Assembly: GCA_001931535.1 (NCBI GenBank)
Contig: CP016211.1
Span: 15,329,501 to 15,393,500 of the forward strand
Length of the DNA stretch: 64,000 nucleotides
Reading direction: 5' to 3'
From: Minicystis rosea
GTDB lineage: Bacteria > Myxococcota_A > Polyangia > Polyangiales > Polyangiaceae
Below the pieces are notes generated by a model that had not been told where the DNA came from, ran no database searches, and worked only from the letters and a program-made list of their open reading frames with translations. This document shows positions 50,140-57,594 of the stretch, one piece after another. How positions within the stretch are numbered: the stretch's first letter is position 1; every line of letters begins with the position of its first letter. Made by a program: the position numbers and the translations under genes.

Positions 50140-51573
50140 TCAGCGCGCGACGACGCCGATGAACACGCGATCGCCGCGGAGCTCGACGCCGCCGAGCGTG
50201 CCGGCGGTGAGGCGCGCCGTCGTCGTCGTCGTGTCTCCCTTCGCGTCGAGCACCGTGAGCGAGCGCCCGTCTTCGGGCAGCGTGATGGTGACGGTCTCGC
50301 GGCGCGTGTCGGTCAGGGGCTTCGCTCCATCGCCTTCGGCCTCCACGGGAGGGCTCCGCAGCCAACCGAAGACCAGCACCTTCCCGTCGCGCCGCTCGAA
50401 CGCGTGGACCTCGCTCTGCGAGCCCGCGGGCCGCTCCACGCGGATGCGCGCGTCGATTGCGCGCACCGGCTGATCGAAGAGGTGGCTCACGAGGCGCATG
50501 GCCCAGAACGAGGGCTTCGGCGCGCCCGAGACGTCGAGGATGCCGAGGTGGCGGTTGTGGTCGTCGCCGATGACGCCCTCGGTGAGCGGCAGATCGTTGA
50601 TGCGGTACCACGCGGTCAGCGACAGCCGTCCTCCGGCGCGGGCGAGCACGTGGTGTTTGATCAACGCCTCTGCTTGGTACTCGGGCGTGTGCTCGTAATC
50701 GAAGACGGCGTGCGTGTAGCCCGAGGACGGCTCGCTGGGCGTGCTCCGGCGATCGCTGTAGCCCATCTCCGCCATCCACAAATCCGGGCCCTTCCCGCGG
50801 TGCGGGAGGAGCGCGGCCATGGAGTCGACGCGCGCGGGGTAACCCTCCGCGGGCTCGGGGCTCCACGTCTCCAGGTAGCCGTGGAGGTTCATAGCATCGA
50901 AATGGCGGCCGACGTCGAGCCGCGTGAGCACCGCCTCGGAGAACGGCCCGCGGCCCCGCGCCATGCCGCCGAGCACGACGAACGCCGCTGGATCGGCGTG
51001 CCTTATCTGCTGCGCGGCGAAGGTCACCATGGCCGCGAAATCGTCGGGCGTGCCGCGCCAGTAGTCCTCCAGATCGGGCTCGTTCCACAGCTCCCAGGAG
51101 CGGACGCGCCCGCGGTAGCGCTCGGCCACCACGCCGGCGAAGCGGCCGAAGGCTTGGAGATCGCGCGGGGGCTTTCGCCAGGCGTCGCTCTCGTCGTCGC
51201 CGGCCCACGCCGGCGTGTAGCAGAGATAGGGAATCACCGTGACGCCGAGCCGCTCCGCCGTCCCGATGACCTCGTCCCACAGGTGAAAGTCGTAGTGGCC
51301 GGGCCGATCCTCGATCCCATCCCACCCCATGCCGAAGCGGAGCACGCGCGCGCCCGTCGCGGCGACGGCGGCGAAGTCACGCTGGATCTTGGCGGAGGTC
51401 GTGGTCTCTTCGGGGTAGTCGTCGCAGAGGCCCACCGGCTCGTCGTAGAAGCCGTCGGCGTCCGTGCTCGCCGCGCGCGAATAGGGGAACGTGCTCGTCG
51501 TGCGCGCGTCGCCGGCGTGCGCCGAGACGGAGGCTGCGAGCGCCGCCGCGAGCGTCGCGATGAGTCGCTTCAT
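50140..51573 (-). CDS. secreted clan GH-A glycoside hydrolase
   Basis: A 477-residue enzyme with a signal peptide (ATLAAALAASVSAHA). The TIM-barrel part shows ARVLRFGMGWDGIEDRPGHY, then the acid/base Glu in WELWNEPDLEDYW and the nucleophile Glu in LWMAEMGYSD, the arrangement of GH5/GH39-type clan GH-A enzymes. The C-terminal ~120 residues form a beta domain (VRVERPAGSQSEV to GVELRGDRVFIG). The substrate is a beta-linked glycan, not further defined. It converges with the EEP gene with no gap and is divergent from rtcB. Confidence 0.85.
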   Translation of the reverse strand: MKRLIATLAAALAASVSAHAGDARTTSTFPYSRAASTDADGFYDEPVGLCDDYPEETTTSAKIQRDFAAVAATGARVLRFGMGWDGIEDRPGHYDFHLWDEVIGTAERLGVTVIPYLCYTPAWAGDDESDAWRKPPRDLQAFGRFAGVVAERYRGRVRSWELWNEPDLEDYWRGTPDDFAAMVTFAAQQIRHADPAAFVVLGGMARGRGPFSEAVLTRLDVGRHFDAMNLHGYLETWSPEPAEGYPARVDSMAALLPHRGKGPDLWMAEMGYSDRRSTPSEPSSGYTHAVFDYEHTPEYQAEALIKHHVLARAGGRLSLTAWYRINDLPLTEGVIGDDHNRHLGILDVSGAPKPSFWAMRLVSHLFDQPVRAIDARIRVERPAGSQSEVHAFERRDGKVLVFGWLRSPPVEAEGDGAKPLTDTRRETVTITLPEDGRSLTVLDAKGDTTTTTARLTAGTLGGVELRGDRVFIGVVAR

Positions 51574-51749
51574 GGCGCCCCGTTCGTAGCAGAGCGTCGA
51601 TGAAGTCAACTGCGGCGTCCGGAGCATCCACGGAACGCTCGAGCGCGCGGTCGGCGCGCTCACATGAACGCGATCACCGCCGCGCGGTGCTCGCAGCGCT
51701 TTGGACCCATCGCACGAGGCCCATCCCGGAATCGCAATCTAAAGTGTTT

Positions 51750-51763
51750 ATCCGTACGGATAG
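51750..51763. promoter_or_regulatory. 14-bp palindrome upstream of rtcB, candidate RtcR enhancer site
   Basis: TATCCGTACGGATA is a perfect palindrome, and flanking GTG and CAC add weaker symmetry. Its centre is about 75 bp upstream of the start site predicted from the -24/-12 element, within the range for sigma-54 activators. Confidence 0.45.
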
Positions 51764-51805
51764 CACTGAAAGCGAGGTTTTCCGCGAGATCGCGGCCCGC
51801 GGCGC

Positions 51806-51821
51806 TGGCACGCGAGCCGCA
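51806..51821 (+). promoter_or_regulatory. candidate sigma-54 promoter of rtcBA
   Basis: TGGCACG-CGAG-CCGCA, preceded by C. The -24 half matches CTGGCACG fully; the -12 half keeps the GC but has CC in place of TT. The predicted start site (about 51832) would leave a leader of only about five bases before ATG 51837. Confidence 0.4.
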
Positions 51822-51836
51822 ATGCGTCCCGGCACC

Positions 51837-53066
51837 ATGAACGAGACGAGCTACAAGGTCATTGCGACGAACGCGGGCGTGCCGATCAAGGCGTGGACGG
51901 TGGGCGTGCCGTTCGAGGAGGCGGCCGAGAAGCAGCTCAAGAACATCGCCTCGCTGCCCTTCATCCACAAGTGGGTCGCCGTGATGCCGGACGCGCATCA
52001 GGGCATGGGCGCGACGGTCGGGAGCGTGATCGCGACGAGCGGCGCGGTCGTGCCGGCGGCGGTCGGGGTGGACATCGGCTGCGGGATGATCGCGACGCGC
52101 ACCAGCCTGCGCGCCTCGGATCTGCCCGACGATCTCAAGGCGATCCGTTCGCGCATCGAGGCGAGCGTGCCGCACGGCCGCACCGACAACGGCGGGTCGA
52201 ACGATCGCGGCGCGTGGAAGCACGTGCCGGCGCGCGTCACGGACGCGTGGACGAACCTCGCGGAGCGCTACCAGCGCATCCTCGACAAGCACCCGCGCAT
52301 CGGGCGCGGGCCCGCGATCGAGCACCTCGGGACGCTCGGGACGGGGAACCATTTCATCGAGATCTGCCTCGACGAAGAGGACCGCGTCTGGATCATGCTG
52401 CACTCGGGATCGCGCGGGCTCGGGAACCGGATCGGGACGCACTTCATCGGCCTCGCGAAGCGGGAGATGGAGCGCTTCTTCATCCACCTGCCGGACGCGG
52501 ATCTCGCGTACCTGCCGGAGGGGACGGTGCACTTCGGTCACTACGTGGAGGCCGTGGGCTTCGCGCAGGACTACGCGATGAAGAACCGGGAGCTGATGAT
52601 GGCGGCGGTGATCGAAGCGCTCCGCGGAGCGCCCGAGCTGCCGCCGTTCGAGGCGAGCGTCGAGGCGGTGAACTGCCACCACAACTACGTCGCGCGCGAG
52701 CACCACTACGGGAAGGACGTGCTGGTGACGCGCAAGGGCGCGGTGCGGGCGCAGAAGGGTGACCTCGGCATCATCCCCGGCAGCATGGGCGCGCGGAGCT
52801 TCATCGTCCGCGGCCTCGGGAACGCGGAGAGCTTCTGCTCGTCGAGCCACGGCGCGGGCCGCACCATGTCCCGCGCCGAGGCGCGCCGTCGCTTCACGGT
52901 CGAGGACCACGCGCACGCGACCCACGGGATCGAGTGCCGCAAGGACGCGGACGTGATCGACGAGACCCCGGCGGCCTACAAGCCGATCGAGGACGTGATG
53001 AAGGCGCAGCGCGACCTCGTGGACATCGTCCACACGCTGCGTCAGGTGGTGTGCGTGAAGGGTTGA
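51837..53066 (+). CDS. rtcB: RNA-splicing ligase RtcB
   Basis: A 409-residue RtcB. It joins 2',3'-cyclic phosphate or 3'-phosphate ends to 5'-OH RNA using GTP and Mn(II). Signatures in order: VMPDAHQGMGATVG, GVDIGCGM with the metal-binding Cys, GTLGTGNHFIE, HSGSRGLGNRIG, NCHHNYV, GSMGARSFIVRG and SSHGAGR, where His receives GMP. Length is normal. ATG 51837 matches the usual RtcB N-terminus; no Shine-Dalgarno is present. rtcA follows 166 bp downstream. Confidence 0.97.
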   Translation: MNETSYKVIATNAGVPIKAWTVGVPFEEAAEKQLKNIASLPFIHKWVAVMPDAHQGMGATVGSVIATSGAVVPAAVGVDIGCGMIATRTSLRASDLPDDLKAIRSRIEASVPHGRTDNGGSNDRGAWKHVPARVTDAWTNLAERYQRILDKHPRIGRGPAIEHLGTLGTGNHFIEICLDEEDRVWIMLHSGSRGLGNRIGTHFIGLAKREMERFFIHLPDADLAYLPEGTVHFGHYVEAVGFAQDYAMKNRELMMAAVIEALRGAPELPPFEASVEAVNCHHNYVAREHHYGKDVLVTRKGAVRAQKGDLGIIPGSMGARSFIVRGLGNAESFCSSSHGAGRTMSRAEARRRFTVEDHAHATHGIECRKDADVIDETPAAYKPIEDVMKAQRDLVDIVHTLRQVVCVKG

Positions 53067-53104
53067 ACGAGCGCTCGTCGCTCTCTTCCTTTGCCCTCTA
53101 TGCT

Positions 53105-53145
53105 CTGCCCTCTTCACCTCCGGCATCGGAGGCTGGAGAGGGCAG
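53105..53145 (+). other. two-stage hairpin between rtcB and rtcA
   Basis: CTGCCCTCT (53105-53113) pairs with AGAGGGCAG (53137-53145); inside, CCTCCG (53117-53122) pairs with CGGAGG (53127-53132) around GCAT. CGCTCG and CGAGCG segments further out (53072-53077 and 53155-53160) may add an outer stem. It lies in the transcript between the two RNA-repair genes. Confidence 0.55.
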
Positions 53146-53232
53146 GTGGCGACGCGAGCGGGTGGAGGAGGAGGGGAGGGGCCGAGCCCCGCTCTTCTCA
53201 CGCGCGATGAATCGAGGGAAAAGAGAGACACC

Positions 53233-54258
53233 ATGTTGATCATCGATGGGTCCACGGGGGAGGGCGGCGGCCAGATCCTCCGGACTTCGCTGGCGCTTTC
53301 GCTGATCACGGGATCGCCCGTGAAGGTGTGCTCCATCCGCGCGCGGCGATCGCGGCCCGGCTTGATGCGGCAGCACCTCACGGCCGTGCGCGCGGCGGCG
53401 GAGGTGGGGCGCGCCGAGGTGAGCGGGGACGCGATCGGATCGCGGGAGATCGTGTTTCGGCCGCAGGAGAAGGTGAAGGCGGGCCGGTACACGTTCAACG
53501 TGGGGAGCGCCGGGAGCACGACGCTCGTGCTGCAGACGGTGCTGCCCGCGTTGATGTCGGCCGAGGGCGCGTCGCACGTCACGCTCGAGGGCGGGACGCA
53601 CAACCGGATGGCGCCGCCGTTCGACTTCCTCGACAAGGCGTTCCTGCCGCTGCTCGCGCGCATGGGGCCGCGCGTCACGGCGGAGCTCGTCACGCCGGGC
53701 TTCTATCCGGCGGGCGGCGGGCACATCGAGGTGCGCATCGAGCCGGCCAAGCTCGTGCGGCTCGACCTGCCCGAGCGCGGTGAGATCCGAAGCCGCCGCG
53801 CGCTCGCGGCGGTGGCGAACCTGCCCATCGCGATCGCGCGTCGCGAGATGGAGACCGCGCGCGAAGTGCTCGGATGGGAGGTGGGCTGCTTCCAGGTCGC
53901 GCACTTGAAGGGATCGGTCGGGCCGGGGAACGTGATGACCATCACGGTCGCGTGCGATCACGTCACCGAGGTGTTCTCGGGCTTCGGCGAGAAGGGCGTG
54001 CGCGCCGAGGTGGTGGCCGAGGAGGCCGCGCGGGAAGCGAAGGCCTGGCTCGACAGCGGCGCGCCCGTGGGCGAGCACCTGGCCGATCAGCTCCTCTTGC
54101 CCATGGCGCTCGCGGGCGGCGGATCCTTCCGCACGATGACGCCTTCGCTGCACACGAAGACGCAGATGGAGCTGCTCGATCGCGTGCTCGGCACGCGGAC
54201 CACCGTCGCGGAGGTCTCTGCCGGCGTGTTCGAGATCGAGGTGCGGGGCGCGCGTTAG
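53233..54258 (+). CDS. rtcA: RNA 3'-terminal phosphate cyclase
   Basis: A 341-residue RtcA. It converts RNA 3'-phosphates to 2',3'-cyclic phosphates through an adenylylated His. Signatures: IIDGSTGEGGGQILRTSLAL at the N-terminus, RARRSRPGLMRQHL, NVGSAGSTTLVLQTVLPAL, GGTHNRMAPPFDFL, PAGGGHIEV and the C-terminal active-site region TPSLHTKTQMELL. ATG 53233 follows AAGAGAG. It is likely co-transcribed with rtcB, since no promoter is obvious in the 166-bp gap. Confidence 0.96.
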   Translation: MLIIDGSTGEGGGQILRTSLALSLITGSPVKVCSIRARRSRPGLMRQHLTAVRAAAEVGRAEVSGDAIGSREIVFRPQEKVKAGRYTFNVGSAGSTTLVLQTVLPALMSAEGASHVTLEGGTHNRMAPPFDFLDKAFLPLLARMGPRVTAELVTPGFYPAGGGHIEVRIEPAKLVRLDLPERGEIRSRRALAAVANLPIAIARREMETAREVLGWEVGCFQVAHLKGSVGPGNVMTITVACDHVTEVFSGFGEKGVRAEVVAEEAAREAKAWLDSGAPVGEHLADQLLLPMALAGGGSFRTMTPSLHTKTQMELLDRVLGTRTTVAEVSAGVFEIEVRGAR

Positions 54259-54278
54259 GCTCCGTCCTCCGACTGCGG
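54256..54278 (+). terminator. stop-codon-linked 23-nt element after rtcA
   Basis: TAGGCTCCGTCC....ACTGCGG begins with the TAG stop of rtcA and matches the element at the MarR stop (15029-15051) at 20 of 23 positions. TCCGAC here can pair with GTCGGA about 25 bases downstream. Confidence 0.4.
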
Positions 54279-54369
54279 TGCGCTCGCGACGTCGTCGGAC
54301 TGCGCCTCGCCGCGCCCCGCCCAACGGATCTCTGGCGATCGGCGCGGCGCGGATATACGGAGATCCGCC

Positions 54370-55683
54370 ATGCGTGCTCGCCTCCTCCTCGCCCTCGTCG
54401 CACCTGCTCTCGTTTTCGCTGCTTGTGGCGGCGGCAACAACACGACGACCACCACCTCCACCAGCACGACCGGGACCGGCGGGCAGGGCACCGGCGGGAG
54501 CGGCGGTGGTGTGATCGGCGGGAGCGGCGGCGGCGATGGTGGATTGCCCTGCACCGACAGCGGGGTGAGCAAAGGGCCTTGGTCGCTCCGCGTCGACGAC
54601 AAGAGCGCGATCGTGCGCTGGGAAGCGTGCCGGCCCGGGACCAAGGCCGATGTGGTGTTCTCCCCCGAGGGCGGCGGCGCCGAAGTCACGGTGACGGCCA
54701 CGGAGTCGCCGTTCGTCGTCAACAACACCTATTACGCGTGGTTCGTGCCCGACGCGCCCGCCGACCTGGCGGGGACCTATTACATGCACGAGGCTTCGCT
54801 CACGGGCCTCGCTCCGGCCACCTGTTATTCGTATCACCTGGCCGCCGATGCCAATGCCAAGGGCCGATTCTGCACGGCGCGGCCGTCCGGAGATCCGCTG
54901 ACGTTCTGGGCCATCGGCGACACCAACCCCGGAATCGGGCCCTATGCGGCCGGCGTGGTCTCGCACCTTCAGGCGCACAATCCGGACTTCCTCATCCACG
55001 GCGCCGACCTCCAATATTACTCCTCCGGTCTCGAGACGTGGGCCTCGTGGTTCCCGGTGATGCAACCCATGCTCTCCGGCGGAGCGTTCTATCCGGCGAT
55101 TGGCAATCACGAATCCGAGAAGCCCGACGAGCAGGAGCAATATGCCACTCGCTTCTTCGGCAACGCGGGCTTCGACGGGAACGAGAAGTGGTATCGGTTC
55201 CAGTCCGCGGGCGTGTGGTTCTTCAGCCTCGACACCGAGGAGGAGATCAACCCCGGATCGGAGCAGGGCGGCTGGCTCGTGGACAAGCTCAAGGATGCTT
55301 CCGAGCAGCCGGGATACCGCTTCTCGATCGTCTACATGCACAAGCCCATCGTGACTTGCGGCGACACGGGTGATCGGCCCGATTCCCGATCTCTCCTCGA
55401 GCCCATCTTCGCGCAATACCACGTGCCCCTCGTGGTCCAGGCGCACATGCATGGTTACGAGCGCTTCGACTTCGGGACCATCACCTACGTGACGACGGGC
55501 GGTGGCGGCGGCGCCCTCGGCAACGTCGATGAGAACATCGATCGGTCGTATTGCGGGCAACGGGTCGTGTCGGGTGCCATTCGGCACGGTGTGCTCTTCG
55601 AGCTGAGCACGGGGAGCTTGAAGGGGACGGCGATCGATTACGAGGGCAAGACGATCGACGAGTTCACGCTCGCGGTGCCTTGA
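54370..55683 (+). CDS. purple-acid-phosphatase-like metallophosphoesterase, lipoprotein
   Basis: A 437-residue exported enzyme. The signal peptide ends in VFAAC and is followed by a Thr/Gly-rich linker (about 23-58). An FN3-like N-terminal purple-acid-phosphatase domain follows (LRVDDKSAIVRWEACRPG). The metallophosphatase core shows AIGDTNPG, FLIHGADL, PAIGNHESE, IVYMHKP and VQAHMHGYER. One standard metal ligand (the Asp-Tyr pair of classical PAPs) is not obvious, so metal content may differ. It acts outside the cytoplasm on phosphate esters. A 26-bp palindrome lies just downstream. Confidence 0.85.
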   Translation: MRARLLLALVAPALVFAACGGGNNTTTTTSTSTTGTGGQGTGGSGGGVIGGSGGGDGGLPCTDSGVSKGPWSLRVDDKSAIVRWEACRPGTKADVVFSPEGGGAEVTVTATESPFVVNNTYYAWFVPDAPADLAGTYYMHEASLTGLAPATCYSYHLAADANAKGRFCTARPSGDPLTFWAIGDTNPGIGPYAAGVVSHLQAHNPDFLIHGADLQYYSSGLETWASWFPVMQPMLSGGAFYPAIGNHESEKPDEQEQYATRFFGNAGFDGNEKWYRFQSAGVWFFSLDTEEEINPGSEQGGWLVDKLKDASEQPGYRFSIVYMHKPIVTCGDTGDRPDSRSLLEPIFAQYHVPLVVQAHMHGYERFDFGTITYVTTGGGGGALGNVDENIDRSYCGQRVVSGAIRHGVLFELSTGSLKGTAIDYEGKTIDEFTLAVP

Positions 55684-55699
55684 GGAAGCAGTGGAGAGG

Positions 55700-55725
55700 C
55701 CGCCTGCCGATCGATCGGCAGGCGG
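55700..55725. terminator. 26-bp perfect palindrome, bidirectional terminator
   Basis: CCGCCTGCCGATC followed by its exact complement, symmetrical over 26 bases. It lies between convergent genes, 17 bp after the phosphoesterase stop. Confidence 0.6.
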
Positions 55726-55796
55726 ATCCTCGATGTGGTGTTGCGCCGCACGCGGCGAGCGCTCGGCTCAGAGCGGCGTGACCGAATGTCTCCGGA

Positions 55797-57098
55797 TCAG
55801 GCGCCGGCGCCGTGGGCGAGCGTGCGGGTCGCGTCGCGGAAGAGGACTTCGATTTTGCTCGCCTCGACGCGGCGTACGACACCCAAACCGAACTTGGCGT
55901 GATCGATGAGCTCGCCCACCGCGAAGCGATCGCTCGGGCGATAGCGGCGTGCGCTCTCCGGACCACGGCCTTCGAGCGCCGATTCCCAAGCGCGCTCGTG
56001 CGTGCGGGCGGCGATGGTGGCGGCGGAGACGGGGCTCTCTTCCTGCTGCCAGGGGAAAGGGTCCCAATCGGTCGCATAACGAAGGATCGATTCGGCGAAA
56101 TCGGGGTTCGAGACGGCCCAGCGATCGTCGAACAGAATCCATTGCTGGTAGCCGAACGCGGAGAGGGCGTGGGCGCAGAGGACGGCCACGTGCTCGCCTT
56201 CGTGGAGAATGGATTGGCTCGGATCGCCTCGGTGCGATTGGCCCTCCGCCGCGGCGAGGAACGATGCGCGCGCGCCTTCGTGCGGGCCGACGCCGAGATG
56301 AGAATGGTTGGTGCGCGCGCCGATGTGATCGAGCGGGAATTGGGAGCAGCGACGGAGCGCGGGGCCGAGGGTCGTGTCCTCGGGATCGATCATGGCGCGG
56401 AGGAGGCGCAGCTCGAGCGGCCAGGTGTCGAGCCACTCCGGTGACCACGATTTGGGGCGCGCGTTCGGCGTGACGCGACGGAGGTGCGCGGCGAGATCGG
56501 GGAGGCGCACGCCGGGGAAGACGGCGGCCTGCCCAGGCAACGATTCACCATCGTAGAAGGTGAAGAGGCACGCATAGGTGGCGCCCGGGCCCGAGGCCGC
56601 GGGCTCGAGCTGCGGGAGCACGGCGGGCGGCACGAACTCGCCGTCTTCATCGCCGTCGACGAGGTGCGGATCTTCTTCGAGGAGCCACGCGATGCGATCG
56701 CCGTGCTCGCGCACGGCTTCGTCGTCGAAGAAGTAGTAGGCGAGCATGACCTCGTCGTCGTCGGTGAGGACACGCAGCGTGTGCTCGTCGACGCGGATGT
56801 TCTCGGGCCCGCCCTCGACGTAGAGGTGCTTTTGCAGCATGGCGCGGAGCGCCGCCGTCGACTTGGGGGCCGCGAGCTTGTGCTCCTTCGCGGCGGCGAG
56901 GAGGCTGCCGAAGCCGTACACGTGGCCGCCGAGATCGGCGTCGGCGACCTCGCGTGGGGTGGCCGAGCTGCGGGCATCGGCGAACTTTTCCTGGAGCCAG
57001 GCCAGGATGGACGGCGCTTCGATGCGAACCACGCGCTTCGACAGCGGGCCCTCGTAGTGGGAGCGATAGACGAACCAGATGCCCTTCGAGGTGCTCAT
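55797..57098 (-). CDS. hypothetical protein with a C-terminal Tudor-like domain
   Basis: A 433-residue cytoplasmic protein. Residues 1-375 are not recognised: an acidic N-terminal half (DDDEVMLAYYFFDDEAVREH, PHLVDGDEDGEF) and a Trp/His-rich middle part (PKSWSPEWLDTWPLELRLLR). The last ~45 residues (DRFAVGELIDHAKFGLGVVR) match the small beta-barrel found at the end of UvrD/PcrA and in many myxobacterial proteins, where it contacts RNA polymerase or nucleic acid. ATG 57098 is chosen. Function is unknown. Confidence 0.75.
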   Translation of the reverse strand: MSTSKGIWFVYRSHYEGPLSKRVVRIEAPSILAWLQEKFADARSSATPREVADADLGGHVYGFGSLLAAAKEHKLAAPKSTAALRAMLQKHLYVEGGPENIRVDEHTLRVLTDDDEVMLAYYFFDDEAVREHGDRIAWLLEEDPHLVDGDEDGEFVPPAVLPQLEPAASGPGATYACLFTFYDGESLPGQAAVFPGVRLPDLAAHLRRVTPNARPKSWSPEWLDTWPLELRLLRAMIDPEDTTLGPALRRCSQFPLDHIGARTNHSHLGVGPHEGARASFLAAAEGQSHRGDPSQSILHEGEHVAVLCAHALSAFGYQQWILFDDRWAVSNPDFAESILRYATDWDPFPWQQEESPVSAATIAARTHERAWESALEGRGPESARRYRPSDRFAVGELIDHAKFGLGVVRRVEASKIEVLFRDATRTLAHGAGA

Positions 57099-57216
57099 CG
57101 GCGGCGTCGCGGATGATGCACGCCCGGGGCGGGGTCGTCGACGCGGATCGTGCAAATGGGGGGCAGAAGAGCGCGAAATGCGGCCGCCGCGAGGAGGGCG
57201 CGCCGCGCGAGCACGG

Positions 57217-57408
57217 CTACTCCTGGCTCTCGGCGGGCGTGGCACAGACCGACGCGGCGCCCGCGGCGGTGCGGTAGCGACAGATCATTTCGAGCCTTTC
57301 TTCCGCGCCGGGACGCATTTCGACGCCGCCGTTTTGCAGGGGCGCGGCGCACGAGGAGGTGAGCGCGAGGATGGCCACGAGCGCGAAGAGGGCACGGTGA
57401 AGAGGCAT
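57217..57408 (-). CDS. small lipoprotein
   Basis: A 63-residue protein with a signal peptide (MPLHRALFALVAILALTSSC; lipobox TSSC), then a short mature part with two Cys (MICRYRTAAG, SVCATPAE) that could form a disulfide. The N-terminally longer open frame adds unlikely residues, so I start at ATG 57408. Function is unknown. Confidence 0.55.
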   Translation of the reverse strand: MPLHRALFALVAILALTSSCAAPLQNGGVEMRPGAEERLEMICRYRTAAGAASVCATPAESQE

Positions 57409-57594
57409 GGTGCTCTCATCGACCCGCGAAGGGGGCCTCGCCTTGGATGGCAGAGCACGCATGTCGATCACGGATGAGCGCGCCGGCCGGTGCGAGCGGG
57501 CACGCTGTCCGCGGTCACGGTGGCGTGATGGATGTGTCGCTCGTTCGGGGGCGCGGGCAGCGCGATCGCATCGACGCCCGCAGCGATGGGTTGA

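Noticed and set aside
53098..55587. Minus-strand 829-residue gene
   Set aside because: Antisense of rtcA and the phosphoesterase; no domain motif and Arg/His-rich composition.
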